The notes under the pieces were generated by a model. That model saw only the letters and a program-made list of their open reading frames with translations, had not been told where the DNA came from and did no database searches. This document shows positions 1 to 9,130 of a DNA stretch of 64,000 nt, in pieces; positions within the stretch are counted from its first letter, which is position 1; the number at the start of each line of letters is the position of its first letter. The stretch comes from Pseudomonas sp. FP2309. Lineage in GTDB: Bacteria; Pseudomonadota; Gammaproteobacteria; Pseudomonadales; Pseudomonadaceae. A program made the translations under genes and the position numbers. The DNA is taken from positions 1,860,001 to 1,924,000 of the forward strand of contig NZ_CP117439.1 of NCBI RefSeq assembly GCF_030687575.1, written 5' to 3'.

Positions 1-1071
1 CTGCCGGTGTTTTCCCGGTTGGGCAATTACTCCCCGTTGCTCCTTGAGCAGGCGGCCTGGAGCCAGGGCCGGCGAAGGTCGTTGTTCGAATATTGGGGGC
101 ATGAGGCGTCGTTGCTGCCCATGGCGTTGTACCCGCTGATGCGTTGGCGTATGGCGCGGGCCCGGCAGGGGCAGGGGATCTATGCGCAGATGGCGCGGTT
201 CGGTCGCGAGCAGCAGGGGATTATCCAGCGGGTACTGAAGACCGTTGAACAGCAGGGCGCACTGGGCGCGGGCAGTTTGTCGACCCGCGAAGAACGCGCG
301 GGCCCGTGGTGGGATTGGAGTGATGAGAAACACGCGCTGGAATGGCTGTTTGCCGCCGGCCTGGTTACCGTCGCGGGGCGGCGCGGGTTTGAACGTCTCT
401 ACGATTTGCCCGAGCGGGTTATTCCTGGCGACATCCTTCAACACGCCCCTCTGACGGAGGCTGAGGCCCAGCGCGGCCTGCTGCTGCACAGCGCCACCGC
501 CCTGGGCGTGGGCAGCGAAAAAGACCTGCGTGATTACTTCCGCCTTGACCCCGCCGACAGTCGCAGTCGCTTGGCCGAGTTGGTCGAAGACGGCCAATTA
601 ATGACATGCCGGGTGCAGGGTTGGAAGCAGCCGGCGTATTGCCTGCCCGCGCCTAAAGTGCCGCGCAAGGTAGCGACCAGTGCGTTGCTGTCGCCGTTCG
701 ATTCACTGATTTGGGAGCGCAGTCGCACCGAGCGTCTGTTCGATTTCCGCTATCGGCTGGAGATCTACACCCCGCAACAGAAGCGGGTGTACGGCTACTA
801 CGTGCTGCCGTTTTTGCATAACGAGCGCATCGCCGCACGGGTCGACGTGCGTGCCGAGCGTGCCAAAGGGCGCCTGGCGGTGCACGCGGTGCACGAAGAG
901 GAGCCGGGGTTGGATGACGAGGGCATGTTGGCGCTGGCGCTGAACCTGCGGCAAATGGCCGATTGGCTGGGCCTCGAGCAGGTCCAGCTCAATTGCCAGC
1001 GGCCAAGTGCCGCGCGGTTGCGCATCGCCACAACACGCACTCATCAAGCCTCAGGGGTTCTCAGCGTTTGA
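1..1071 (+). CDS. ycaQ: YcaQ-type winged-helix DNA glycosylase (5' end outside window)
   Basis: The reading frame is open from base 1, so the gene is cut by the window edge; about 50 N-terminal residues of this family (about 400 aa in E. coli) should lie upstream. The visible part carries the family signature FSRLGNY followed by [12 protein letters not shown] and a long winged-helix HTH_42 region to the C-terminus. Known members (E. coli YcaQ/AlkX) unhook interstrand DNA crosslinks. The catalytic Q-x-D/Q motif is expected in the missing part, so activity cannot be judged here. The 3' end overlaps the convergent DAHP synthase gene by 11 bp. Confidence 0.8.
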   Translation: MPVFSRLGNYSPLLLEQAAWSQGRRRSLFEYWGHEASLLPMALYPLMRWRMARARQGQGIYAQMARFGREQQGIIQRVLKTVEQQGALGAGSLSTREERAGPWWDWSDEKHALEWLFAAGLVTVAGRRGFERLYDLPERVIPGDILQHAPLTEAEAQRGLLLHSATALGVGSEKDLRDYFRLDPADSRSRLAELVEDGQLMTCRVQGWKQPAYCLPAPKVPRKVATSALLSPFDSLIWERSRTERLFDFRYRLEIYTPQQKRVYGYYVLPFLHNERIAARVDVRAERAKGRLAVHAVHEEEPGLDDEGMLALALNLRQMADWLGLEQVQLNCQRPSAARLRIATTRTHQASGVLSV

Positions 1072-2410
1072 CCTGCTTCAACGTCTCGGCAATCAGGAAC
1101 GCCAGTTCCAGCGACTGATCCGCGTTCATCCGGGGGTCGCAGTGGGTGTGGTAGCGGTCCGACAAGCCATCTTCGGTGATCGGCCGAGCGCCGCCGATGC
1201 ATTCGGTGACGTTCTGCCCGGTCATCTCGATATGAATCCCGCCAGCATAGGTGCCTTCGGCCTGGTGCACCTGGAAGAACTCTTTCACTTCTCCAAGGAT
1301 CTGCGCAAAGTCGCGGGTCTTGTAGCCGCTGCTGGCCTTGATGGTGTTGCCATGCATCGGGTCCGAGCTCCACAGCACTTGCTTGCCTTCGCGCTGCACC
1401 GCGCGAAGCAGGTTCGGCAGGTGGTCGCCGACCTTGCCGGCGCCCATGCGCGCGATCAGGTTGAGGCGGCCGGGGTCGTTGTCCGGGTTGAGGATGTCGA
1501 TCAGGCGGATCAGGTCGTCGGGGTTCATGCTCGGGCCGACCTTGACCCCGATCGGGTTGTTCACCCCGCGCAGGAACTCGACATGGGCCCCGTCCAACTG
1601 ACGGGTGCGGTCGCCGATCCACAACATGTGGGCCGAGCAATCGTAGTAGTCGTTGGTCAGGCTGTCGCGGCGCACGAACGCTTGCTCGTAGTTGAGCAGC
1701 AGCGCTTCGTGGGCGGTGAAAAAGCTGGTTTCGCGCAGTTGCGGCGAACTGTCCATGCCACAGGCGCGCATGAATGCCAGGGTTTCATCGATGCGGTCGG
1801 CCAGTTGGCTGTATTTTTCGGCCAGGGCGGAGTTGGCGATAAAGTCCAGGTTCCACTTGTGCACCTGGTGCAGGTCGGCGAAACCGCCCTGGGCGAAGGC
1901 GCGCAGCAGGTTGAGGGTGGCGGTGGACTGGTGGTAGGACTGCAGCAGACGTTCCGGGTCCGGCACACGGCTTTTTTCGTCGAAGCCGATACCGTTGACG
2001 ATATCGCCACGGTAGGCGGGCAGGGTGACACCGTCGATGGTTTCGTCGTTGGCCGAGCGAGGCTTGGCGAACTGACCGGCCATGCGCCCGACTTTCACCA
2101 CCGGGCAGCCCGCGGCGAAGGTCATCACGATCGCCATTTGCAGCAGCACTTTGAACGTGTCGCGGATTTTCGCGGCGGAGAACTCGGCAAAGCTCTCGGC
2201 GCAGTCGCCGCCTTGTAACAGGAAGGCGCGACCCTGGGTCACTTCGGCAAACTGACGGCGCAACTCGCGGGCTTCCCCGGCAAACACCAGCGGCGGATAA
2301 CTGGCCAGGCTCTGCTCCACCTGGGACAGGTGTGCGGAGTCCGGGTACTGGGGTTGTTGCTGGATCGGCAGGGCGCGCCAGCTGTCGGGGCTCCAGGGTT
2401 GGCTCATCAT
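1061..2410 (-). CDS. class II 3-deoxy-7-phosphoheptulonate (DAHP) synthase
   Basis: Catalyses the first step of the shikimate pathway, condensing phosphoenolpyruvate and erythrose 4-phosphate, in the cytoplasm. The 449 aa length and the motifs [11 protein letters not shown] (about residues 64-74, with the metal-ligand Cys70), KVGRMAGQ and DPMHGNT are those of the class II (plant and Mycobacterium type) enzyme and not of the 350 aa AroFGH type. It starts at a double ATG; the second ATG at 2407 is equally possible. The Shine-Dalgarno sequence is weak. It is divergent from the spermidine-synthase-like gene and convergent with ycaQ. This looks like the primary-metabolism copy, because no phenazine genes are nearby. 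Confidence 0.93.
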   Translation of the reverse strand: MMSQPWSPDSWRALPIQQQPQYPDSAHLSQVEQSLASYPPLVFAGEARELRRQFAEVTQGRAFLLQGGDCAESFAEFSAAKIRDTFKVLLQMAIVMTFAAGCPVVKVGRMAGQFAKPRSANDETIDGVTLPAYRGDIVNGIGFDEKSRVPDPERLLQSYHQSTATLNLLRAFAQGGFADLHQVHKWNLDFIANSALAEKYSQLADRIDETLAFMRACGMDSSPQLRETSFFTAHEALLLNYEQAFVRRDSLTNDYYDCSAHMLWIGDRTRQLDGAHVEFLRGVNNPIGVKVGPSMNPDDLIRLIDILNPDNDPGRLNLIARMGAGKVGDHLPNLLRAVQREGKQVLWSSDPMHGNTIKASSGYKTRDFAQILGEVKEFFQVHQAEGTYAGGIHIEMTGQNVTECIGGARPITEDGLSDRYHTHCDPRMNADQSLELAFLIAETLKQVKR

Positions 2411-2530
2411 GAACTCGATTGGCTGATTGACGGTCGGGCGCCAATGTTATCAGCAATTAGTGCGTGACCTGCTGCTGCCGGTTGGCCGACAATCGCGCCT
2501 TTGCCGTGCGGCAACTCATTAGGAGCAGTG

Positions 2531-3286
2531 ATGACAGAGGAGCGTGTCGAGCGCGTGCTGGCCGAGGTCCATGATGACTTTGGCATGATCCGTGTGCTCG
2601 AAGTGGCGGATTACCGTTTTCTCGAGTTCGGCGATGCCATCGAGCAAAGCTGCGTGTTCACCGCCGACCCGAGCTGGCTGGAGTACGACTACACCCGCGC
2701 GATGCTGATTGGCGCGTTGTGCCATGAACAGCCCGAGAGCGCATTGTTCCTCGGGTTGGGCGCCGGTACGCTGACCCAGGCCTGCCTCAAGTTTCTGTCG
2801 CTCGAAGACGTCGAAGCGATCGAACTGCGCCCCGATGTGCCGCGTCTGGCCATCGAGTTCATGGGGCTGGATGATGATCCGCGACTGTACATCCGTATTG
2901 GCGATGCCCTGGCGTTGCTGGAAACCGCTGAGCCGGCTGATTTGATTTTCGTCGACCTCTATACCGATGTTGGCCCCGGTGTCGGCCACCTGGCCTGGAC
3001 CTTCCTGGAAAACTGCCAGAAAAAGCTCAACCCCGGCGGCTGGCTGGTGATCAACCAGTGGGCCACCGACGACGGCAAACCCTTGGGGGCGGCCCTGCTG
3101 CGCGGGTTGTACCATCGCCATTACTGGGAACTGCCGGTCAAGGAGGGCAATGTGATTCTGCTGGTGCCGTCGGAGCTGGATCAACTGTTGGACCAGGACG
3201 CGCTTTCTGCTCGCGCAGAAGCCCTGGCGCCGCGCCTTGGATACTCGTTGCAGTCGTTGATCAAGGTGATTCGCCCAGCAACTTAG
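2531..3286 (+). CDS. spermidine synthase-like methyltransferase-fold protein
   Basis: 251 aa with a Rossmann nucleotide-binding core: the glycine-rich loop LFLGLGAGTLTQ (about residues 72-83), an acidic residue closing the next strand (VEAIELR) and GDAL followed by DLIFVDLYTD, as in spermidine synthases and their relatives. The start was set at ATG 2531 because AGGAG lies at 2520-2524; an upstream in-frame start would lack this site. Polyamine aminopropyl transfer is the family function, but many Pseudomonas members of this short type have no demonstrated substrate, so the activity is inferred. It stands alone, followed by a REP element. Confidence 0.8.
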   Translation: MTEERVERVLAEVHDDFGMIRVLEVADYRFLEFGDAIEQSCVFTADPSWLEYDYTRAMLIGALCHEQPESALFLGLGAGTLTQACLKFLSLEDVEAIELRPDVPRLAIEFMGLDDDPRLYIRIGDALALLETAEPADLIFVDLYTDVGPGVGHLAWTFLENCQKKLNPGGWLVINQWATDDGKPLGAALLRGLYHRHYWELPVKEGNVILLVPSELDQLLDQDALSARAEALAPRLGYSLQSLIKVIRPAT

Positions 3287-3302
3287 TGGTCTGTTCTGAC
3301 GC

Positions 3303-3325
3303 CTTCGCGAGCAAGCTCGCGGAGG
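3303..3325. repeat. REP-type palindrome
   Basis: The palindrome CGCGAGC-AA-GCTCGCG at 3306-3321 matches the core of the dispersed Pseudomonas REP elements. It sits between the stop of the spermidine-synthase-like gene and the stop of the convergent crotonase gene, where it may also act as a bidirectional terminator or mRNA stabiliser. Confidence 0.7.
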
Positions 3326-3338
3326 CGTCGATACCCAC

Positions 3339-4130
3339 TCAGATACCCTTGAACACGCCCGGCCGCTTTTCGATCATAGCCCGTACGCCTTCCCTGGCAT
3401 CTTCGCTGTTGAACAGTTTATCGACCAGTGGCGGCAGTGCCGCGGCCGCCACCGTCTCGCCTTCCATGCGCGCCAAACGCGCCGACATCAACGTAGCCTG
3501 CACCCCCAGCGGTGCCTGGCGCGCGATCCGGCTGGCCAGTTCAATGGCGCGTGGCAGCAGGTCTTCGCTGGCCATCACTTCCTGTACCAGCCCGAGTCGC
3601 AGGGCTTCATGGGCGTCGAACTCGTCGCCGGTGAGCAACCAGCGCATCGCATTGCCCCAGCCGGCGATCTGATGAAAGCGCAAGGTCGCGCCACCAAACG
3701 GAAAGATCCCGCGCTGTACTTCCATCTGCGCAAAGCGCGTGTTGCTCGCACACAGGTTGATATCCGCCGCCAGCATCAGTTCGATCCCAATGGTCAGGCA
3801 GTAACCCTGCGCCGCAACGATCACCGGTTTGCTCACGCGGGGCCCGGCAAACACGCCCCACGGATCGCAGCCGCCCAGAGGGGGTCGCCAGCCGTCAGCC
3901 ATCACCGCGCTGACATTGGCCAGGTCGAGCCCGGCGGTGAAGTGGTCGCCATGGGCAAAGACCACGGCCACCCGCGCCTGGTCATTTCGATCAAATTCGC
4001 CATACGCCAGGCTCAGGTCATTGAGCAAATCCAGATCGAAGGCATTACGCTTGGCCACCCGGTCCAGGCCCAACAGCAGGACATGGCCCTGGAGTTCACG
4101 GCTGACGCGGCTGCTGCTGGCTTGATTCAT
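3339..4130 (-). CDS. enoyl-CoA hydratase/isomerase (crotonase) family protein
   Basis: 263 aa, the usual length of the crotonase fold. The oxyanion-hole segment HFTAGLDLANVSA (about residues 62-74) and the CoA-binding GIFPFGG segment are present. One acidic residue expected near the second helix of the active site (E144-like, in MEVQRGIF) is retained. The position of the second catalytic Glu of classical hydratases (E164-like, in the AM-x-W-LLTG segment) appears to be Arg, so an isomerase, hydrolase or other crotonase activity is possible. It starts at ATG 4130 and forms a single-gene unit. The substrate is unknown. Confidence 0.85.
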   Translation of the reverse strand: MNQASSSRVSRELQGHVLLLGLDRVAKRNAFDLDLLNDLSLAYGEFDRNDQARVAVVFAHGDHFTAGLDLANVSAVMADGWRPPLGGCDPWGVFAGPRVSKPVIVAAQGYCLTIGIELMLAADINLCASNTRFAQMEVQRGIFPFGGATLRFHQIAGWGNAMRWLLTGDEFDAHEALRLGLVQEVMASEDLLPRAIELASRIARQAPLGVQATLMSARLARMEGETVAAAALPPLVDKLFNSEDAREGVRAMIEKRPGVFKGI

Positions 4131-4326
4131 CGGGTGTGCCCTCGGGCGCAGGGAAGGGTTTCAGACCAAAGGTCTTGAACGTTGAGTGAAACGTTTAAGC
4201 GTTATGGCCCGCAGGGCCGGGCCTTTGAAAAATAGACGCTGGCGGTGTTATCTGCAAAGACTGTGACGCAGCGCGGTTTATCGGCGCTTTGCGATAAAAA
4301 AAGCTCCCTTTTTCAGGTATTTCCGG

Positions 4327-4332
4327 TATAGT
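4327..4332 (+). promoter_or_regulatory. candidate -10 element of deaD
   Basis: TATAGT at 4327-4332 precedes a leader of about 215 nt before the deaD start codon. No good -35 hexamer was seen at 17 bp, so the promoter call rests on the -10 match and the position only. Confidence 0.35.
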
Positions 4333-4339
4333 GCGCGCC

Positions 4340-4552
4340 GGCCTTTAACCGGGCCGCGTTTAGGTAGCGCAATTCCCCGAAGTCAGCTTCGGCTGCACGT
4401 CCGCACAGCGGACTCTTCCTTGACGAATCTTTTTCATTCATTCGTTTTCGCAAATCCCCGCCGACAAAGCAGCCAGGGCGACTCTTGAGTCTCAACACGG
4501 CATGCGCAGCTTTGGAGCATGGGTCTTTGCGGATGCACTTAGAGGCAGACCC
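4340..4552 (+). promoter_or_regulatory. long structured 5' leader of deaD
   Basis: This stretch between the crotonase and deaD contains no gene. It can form several short hairpins: CCGAAG-TCAG-CTTCGG at 4377-4392, GTCCGC-ACA-GCGGAC at 4399-4413 followed by a pyrimidine-rich run, and GACTC-TT-GAGTC at 4481-4492. The last hairpin, CATGGGTCT (4518-4526) with AGACCCATG (4547-4555), includes the start codon. Long structured leaders are known for cold-shock helicase mRNAs; regulation here is inferred. Confidence 0.5.
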
Positions 4553-6226
4553 ATGACCCAGGAAACCGGCGGCTTCGCCGCTTTTAATCTTAACCCGAAC
4601 ATTCTTGCTGCCGTCATCGCGACCGGCTACGAAGAACCTTCGGCGATTCAGCAGCAATCGATCCCGATCATCATGGCCGGCAAGGACATGATTGGCCAGG
4701 CGCAAACCGGTACCGGTAAAACCGCCGCGTTCGCCCTGCCTATCCTGCACTGCATCGATCCTGCCAAGCGCGAACCGCAAGCCCTGATCCTGGCGCCAAC
4801 CCGTGAGTTGGCGCTGCAAGTAGCAACCGCTTTCGAAACCTACGCCAAGCAAATGCCAGGCGTGACCGTTGTGGCCGTTTACGGCGGCGCGCCTATGGGC
4901 CCACAACTGAAAGCCATCCGTAATGGCGCACAGATCGTTGTCGCCACCCCGGGCCGTCTGTGCGACCACCTGCGTCGTGACGAAAAAGTCCTGTCGACCG
5001 TTAACCACCTGGTGCTCGACGAAGCTGACGAAATGTTGAAGCTGGGCTTTATGGATGACCTGGAAGTCATCTTCAAGTCGCTGCCACCGACCCGTCAGAC
5101 CGTGCTGTTCTCGGCCACTCTGCCACAGTCGATCCGTGCCATTGCCGAACGCCACCTGCGCGATCCGGAGCACGTAAAAATCCAGACCAAGACTCAGACC
5201 GTTACCGCGATCGAACAGGCTCACCTGTTGGTTCACGCTGACCAGAAGACCTCGGCTGTATTGAGCCTGCTGGAAGTTGAAGACTTCGACGCCCTGATCA
5301 TGTTCGTGCGCACCAAGCAAGCGACCCTGGACCTGGCCAGTGCCCTGGAAGCCAAAGGCTACAAAGCCGCTGCGCTGAACGGTGACATCGCCCAGAACCA
5401 GCGTGAGCGCGTGATCGATTCCCTCAAGGATGGCCGTCTGGACATCGTTGTCGCGACCGACGTTGCTGCTCGTGGCCTCGACGTTCCGCGTATCACCCAC
5501 GTGTTCAACGTTGACATGCCTTACGATCCAGAGTCTTACGTTCACCGTATCGGCCGTACCGGCCGTGCGGGTCGCGAAGGTCGTGCATTGCTGCTGGTGA
5601 CGCCACGTGAGCGCCGCATGCTGCAAGTGATTGAGCGTGTAACCGGTCAGAAAGTCGCTGAAGTGCGCCTGCCGGATGCCCAGGCTGTTCTCGATGCACG
5701 CATCAAGAAACTGACTAACAGCCTGGCCCCTCTGGTGGCTGACGCTGAATCGACCCACGGCGACCTGCTGGACCGCCTGACTGCCGATATCGGTTGCACC
5801 CCGCGTGCCCTGGCTGCCGCTTTGCTGCGCAAAGCCACCAATGGTCAGGCCCTGACCCTGGCAGCCATCGAGAAAGAGCGTCCACTGGTTCCGAACAGCG
5901 CGCCACGCAGTGATCGTCCAGAGCGTACCGGCGACCGTCCGGACCGTGGCGATCGTGAGCGTCGTGCTCCGGTTCCATTGGCCGAAGGCCGTGCTCGTTG
6001 CCGTACCGCGCTGGGTGCGCGTGATGGTATCGCTGCCAAGAACCTGCTGGGCGCAATCCTCAACGAGGGTGGCCTGGCACGTGAAGCGATCGGTCGCATC
6101 CAGGTCCGTGACAGCTTCTCCCTGGTGGAGCTGCCGGAAGACGGTCTGGAAAAACTGCTGGCCAAGCTCAAAGACACTCGCGTTGCCGGTAAGCAGCTCA
6201 AGCTGCGTCGCTACCGCGAAGATTGA
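4553..6226 (+). CDS. deaD: DEAD-box ATP-dependent RNA helicase DeaD/CsdA
   Basis: 557 aa cytoplasmic RNA helicase that unwinds structured RNA in ribosome assembly and at low temperature. Motifs in order: Q-motif GYEEPSAIQQQSIP (about 25-38), Walker A AQTGTGKT (50-57), PTRELALQ, LDEADEML, FSATLP, and HRIGRTGRAGREG in the second RecA domain. A C-terminal RNA-binding domain of the DbpA/CsdA type follows after a charged Arg/Asp-rich linker with repeated GDRPDRGDRERR-like residues. The start at 4553 has AGAGG at 4541-4545; an in-frame ATG at 4502 exists but has a poorer site. The body uses highly optimised codons, which suggests strong expression. A terminator follows directly. Confidence 0.93.
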   Translation: MTQETGGFAAFNLNPNILAAVIATGYEEPSAIQQQSIPIIMAGKDMIGQAQTGTGKTAAFALPILHCIDPAKREPQALILAPTRELALQVATAFETYAKQMPGVTVVAVYGGAPMGPQLKAIRNGAQIVVATPGRLCDHLRRDEKVLSTVNHLVLDEADEMLKLGFMDDLEVIFKSLPPTRQTVLFSATLPQSIRAIAERHLRDPEHVKIQTKTQTVTAIEQAHLLVHADQKTSAVLSLLEVEDFDALIMFVRTKQATLDLASALEAKGYKAAALNGDIAQNQRERVIDSLKDGRLDIVVATDVAARGLDVPRITHVFNVDMPYDPESYVHRIGRTGRAGREGRALLLVTPRERRMLQVIERVTGQKVAEVRLPDAQAVLDARIKKLTNSLAPLVADAESTHGDLLDRLTADIGCTPRALAAALLRKATNGQALTLAAIEKERPLVPNSAPRSDRPERTGDRPDRGDRERRAPVPLAEGRARCRTALGARDGIAAKNLLGAILNEGGLAREAIGRIQVRDSFSLVELPEDGLEKLLAKLKDTRVAGKQLKLRRYRED

Positions 6227-6254
6227 TCCGCCCTTGGGCTGATTGATCGCACAT

Positions 6255-6287
6255 AAAAAATCCCCGACTGGTTCGGGGATTTTTTTT
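6255..6287. terminator. bidirectional intrinsic terminator
   Basis: The hairpin ATCCCCGA-CTGG-TTCGGGGAT is flanked by A6 on the left and T8 on the right, so it can stop deaD on the plus strand and the dioxygenase gene on the minus strand. Confidence 0.9.
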
Positions 6288-6296
6288 GCGTCGGAT

Positions 6297-7064
6297 TCAG
6301 CCGAAGCGGTAGATGTCCATGCCCAGCGCACCCAGGGTGAATCCCTGGTGCGCCACACTGAACTTACCGCCGGCGCCACGCGCAAAGTAAAGCGGCAACA
6401 GGTGCTCGTCGCTCGGGTGACTGCGCACGGCATAAGGCGCCTGACGACGATAATCATGCAACGCGGCTTCATCGTCGGCCGCCAGTTTTTCCACCACCCA
6501 GTCGCGAAACTCCCGTGCCCAGGGCTCAATGCTTTCAGGCCCTGCGTGCCAGTCCAATTCCCCCAGGTTATGGGTGATGCTGCCGGAGCCGATCAGCAGC
6601 ACGCCGTGTTCGCGCAGGCCGGCCAAAACGTGCCCGATTCGGGTTTGCAGGGTCGGGCCCATACGGCTGGGCAAGGAAACCTGGACCACCGGGATATCGG
6701 CCGCCGGGTACATCAGCGACAGGGGCACCCAGGTGCCATGGTCGAACGGGCGCGTGTTATCGACTCGCGCTGCCAGGCCATCGGCGTGCAACCGCTCGAC
6801 AATCTCGGCCGCCAAGTGCGGGTCGCCCGGTGCCGGGTACTGCACGGCAAACAGCTCGCGAGGGAAACCGCCGAAGTCGTGCCAGGTTTCGGGTGCGGCG
6901 CTGCCGCTGACCAGCAGTTCCCTGCTTTCCCAATGAGCCGACACCACTACAATCGCCTTCGGCCGGGGCAGTTGCGCCGCCAAACGTTGCAGCGCCGGCC
7001 CGCTGGCGCCGGGTTGCAGGGCGAGCATCGGCGAGCCGTGAGAGATAAACAGGCTGGGGAGCAT
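6297..7064 (-). CDS. DODA-type extradiol ring-cleavage dioxygenase (YgiD-like)
   Basis: 255 aa, close to the length of the E. coli 4,5-DOPA extradiol dioxygenase YgiD. The N-terminal LFISHGSPMLAL (with the metal-ligand His), the STHWE-like segment VVSAHWES, the His-containing GSGSITHNLGEL and the C-terminal SDEHLLPLYFA segment are those of the LigB/DODA family. These enzymes are iron- or zinc-dependent and open catechol rings; the natural substrate is not known. The start was taken at ATG 7064 by family alignment; in-frame ATGs at 7085 and 7118 would add residues not usual for the family. It is divergent from tpm across about 105 bp. Confidence 0.85.
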   Translation of the reverse strand: MLPSLFISHGSPMLALQPGASGPALQRLAAQLPRPKAIVVVSAHWESRELLVSGSAAPETWHDFGGFPRELFAVQYPAPGDPHLAAEIVERLHADGLAARVDNTRPFDHGTWVPLSLMYPAADIPVVQVSLPSRMGPTLQTRIGHVLAGLREHGVLLIGSGSITHNLGELDWHAGPESIEPWAREFRDWVVEKLAADDEAALHDYRRQAPYAVRSHPSDEHLLPLYFARGAGGKFSVAHQGFTLGALGMDIYRFG

Positions 7065-7169
7065 AAGTGGGGTCCTGAACGTTAACATGGCCCCATCTTC
7101 ATTCAGTTCATTGATCAAAATCTAATATAAGTTTTAGCGCTATTTGATCGAATTTTCGGAGGTGGTTCC

Positions 7170-7841
7170 ATGGAGCCCAAATTTTGGCAGGAGCGCTGGG
7201 CGCGCAATCAAATCGGCTTTCACCTGCCCGAGGTCAACCCGTACCTGCCACGGCACTGGCCATCGCTGGCGCTGGCCGAAGACGCCAAGGTGCTGGTGCC
7301 GCTGTGTGGCAAAAGCCTGGACTTGATGTGGCTGGCCAGCCAGGGGCACAGTGTGCTCGGTGTCGAGTTGTCGGAGCAGGCGGTGGTGGCATTCTTCGAT
7401 GAACAAAACCTGACGCCGCGAATTACCCGGTGCGGACCGTTCCAGGTGTACCAGGCGGATTCCATTGAGCTGTGGTGCGGTGATTTCTTTGCGCTGGATG
7501 CGCAGGCGTTGGCCGATTGCACGGCGCTCTATGACCGCGCCGCCTTGATTGCCTTGCCGCCACTGATGCGCGCGCAGTACACCGAGCATTTGAACAACCT
7601 CCTGCGGCCTGGCTGCCAGGGGTTGCTCATTACCCTCGACTACGACCAGACGCAAAAGGCCGGCCCGCCGTTTGCCGTGTCGGATGAGGAAGTGAAACTG
7701 CTGCTGGGGGCGCACTGGAGCCTGCAGGTGATCGATGAGCAGGATATCTTGGGCCAGAGCTGGAAGTTCGTGCAGGATGGCGTCACGCGTCTGGATGAGC
7801 GTGCTTATCGACTGTCAAAGGATCGGCCGATCGTTGCCTGA
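7170..7841 (+). CDS. tpm: thiopurine S-methyltransferase
   Basis: 223 aa SAM-dependent methyltransferase. The N-terminal [14 protein letters not shown] and the [19 protein letters not shown]-binding motif (about 41-56) are diagnostic for bacterial TPMT, which methylates selenium and tellurium oxyanions as well as thiopurines. GGAGG at 7158-7162 fixes the start at ATG 7170. It is a single-gene unit, followed by a REP-like element. Confidence 0.95.
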   Translation: MEPKFWQERWARNQIGFHLPEVNPYLPRHWPSLALAEDAKVLVPLCGKSLDLMWLASQGHSVLGVELSEQAVVAFFDEQNLTPRITRCGPFQVYQADSIELWCGDFFALDAQALADCTALYDRAALIALPPLMRAQYTEHLNNLLRPGCQGLLITLDYDQTQKAGPPFAVSDEEVKLLLGAHWSLQVIDEQDILGQSWKFVQDGVTRLDERAYRLSKDRPIVA

Positions 7842-7870
7842 CGCCTGATGCTGCGGCGGTCTTTGGTATT

Positions 7871-7922
7871 GGGGCTGCTACGTAGCCCGGCGCGGGCAAG
7901 CCGCTCGCCACAACAGCGGTGT
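7871..7922. repeat. REP-like element
   Basis: This contains GGGCTGCTACGTAGCCC and then GCGCGGGCAAGCCGCTCGCC with the CACAACAG tail typical of Pseudomonas REP sequences. It lies between the convergent tpm and htpX genes. Confidence 0.65.
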
Positions 7923-7933
7923 TTTTTATGCGC

Positions 7934-7960
7934 AAAAAAAGGGGCGACTCAGTCGCCCCT
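7934..7960 (-). terminator. intrinsic terminator of htpX
   Basis: The stem GGGGCGAC/GTCGCCCC at 7941-7959 is followed, on the minus strand, by a run of seven T. It lies 20 bp beyond the htpX stop codon. Confidence 0.85.
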
Positions 7961-7979
7961 TCTCTGGTTGCAAGCGCTA

Positions 7980-8867
7980 TCAGCCGCGACGACGCAATGC
8001 GTCGATACGCTCTTCCAGCGGCGGGTGGCTCATGAACATGCGAGCCAGGCCCTGTTTGATGCCGCCGTTGATACCGAAGGCGGTCAGGCTGTCGGGCATA
8101 TGCACCGGCAGGCCTTGTTCGGAGCGCAGGCGTTGCAGCGCGCCGATCATTGCGTTGGTGCCTGCCAGGCGTGCACCGGCTTCGTCTGCGCGGAACTCAC
8201 GTTTGCGCGAGAACCACATCACGATCGCACTGGCCAGGAAGCCCAGCACCACTTCGGCGAAGATGGTCGCCACGAAGTAGGCGATACCACGGCCGTCTTC
8301 GTTCTTGAAGATCACCTTGTCGACAAAGTTGCCGATGATCCGCGCAAAGAACATCACGAAGGTGTTCACCACGCCCTGCACCAGTGCCAGGGTGACCATG
8401 TCGCCATTGGCGACGTGGCCGATTTCGTGCGCCAGTACCGCTTTTACTTCGTCGGGCGAAAAACGCTCCAGAAGGCCTTGGCTCACGGCCACCAGGGCGT
8501 CGTTCTTGTTCCAGCCCGTGGCGAAGGCGTTTGCCTCATAGGCAGGGAAAATCCCCACTTCGGGCATTTTGATGCCTGCTTCCTGGGACAACTGCTCCAC
8601 GGTTTGCATCAGCCATTGTTCGTGGCGGGTGCGCGGTTGAGTGATGATCTGGGTACTGGTGCTCATTTTCGCCATCCACTTGGAGATGAACAGCGAGAAC
8701 AGCGAGCCGGCAAAACCAAAGACCGCACAGAAAATCAGCAGCTGATTGAGGTTCAGATCAACCCCATTGGCCGCCATGAACCCGTCGAAACCGAAAAGGC
8801 TCAGGGTGACGCTGGCAATCAGCACGACTGCCAGGTTAGTGGCCAAGAACAGCAGAATGCGCATCAT
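7980..8867 (-). CDS. htpX: protease HtpX, M48 family
   Basis: 295 aa inner-membrane zinc metalloprotease that degrades misfolded membrane proteins. There are two N-terminal hydrophobic segments (about 4-25 and 41-61), the zinc motif HEIGH at 147-151, two further hydrophobic segments (about 155-178 and 190-212) and the FRADEAGA segment carrying the third zinc ligand. The start at 8867 is the first of two adjacent ATG codons, with GAGGAG upstream. A heat-shock-type promoter can be drawn just upstream. It is a single-gene unit with its own terminator. Confidence 0.95.
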   Translation of the reverse strand: MMRILLFLATNLAVVLIASVTLSLFGFDGFMAANGVDLNLNQLLIFCAVFGFAGSLFSLFISKWMAKMSTSTQIITQPRTRHEQWLMQTVEQLSQEAGIKMPEVGIFPAYEANAFATGWNKNDALVAVSQGLLERFSPDEVKAVLAHEIGHVANGDMVTLALVQGVVNTFVMFFARIIGNFVDKVIFKNEDGRGIAYFVATIFAEVVLGFLASAIVMWFSRKREFRADEAGARLAGTNAMIGALQRLRSEQGLPVHMPDSLTAFGINGGIKQGLARMFMSHPPLEERIDALRRRG

Positions 8868-8915
8868 GGTTGTAGAGATCTCCTCATGCTTAATATGTCG
8901 CTTACTGCGGGGTAT

Positions 8916-8942
8916 ATAAGGTGCGGCCTTGGGTGATTCAAC
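8916..8942 (-). promoter_or_regulatory. candidate sigma-32 (heat-shock) promoter of htpX
   Basis: On the minus strand GTTGAA (8942-8937), a 13 bp spacer and CACCTTAT (8923-8916) resemble the RpoH consensus CTTGAA-N13/14-CCCCATNT. The predicted start of transcription is about 40 nt before the htpX ATG, which agrees with the heat-shock control known for htpX. Confidence 0.5.
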
Positions 8943-9130
8943 CGGGCGACTATTTCAAACTGTGTCCTACAGCCTTAATGTACAGTCTTGAAGGGATTTT
9001 CTTACACGCAATGCCGCCCGTGATCAACCTCCAGTTGCCTTTAGGCCCCGTAACTACTGGGGCGCGCAGGCAATTGAGGGTAAGCGGGCTGCGGCGGTGG
9101 GCGATGAGCAGAGAAGTGTTGCCAGATAAT

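Noticed and set aside
4313..6529. 738-codon open frame on the minus strand across deaD
   Set aside because: It is antisense to a complete DEAD-box helicase with all motifs, has no recognisable domain and crosses a strong bidirectional terminator; a GC-rich shadow frame.
7111..7118. TTGATCAA palindrome between the dioxygenase and tpm
   Set aside because: Eight-base AT-containing palindromes occur by chance and no second copy or matching Anr/FNR spacing was seen.
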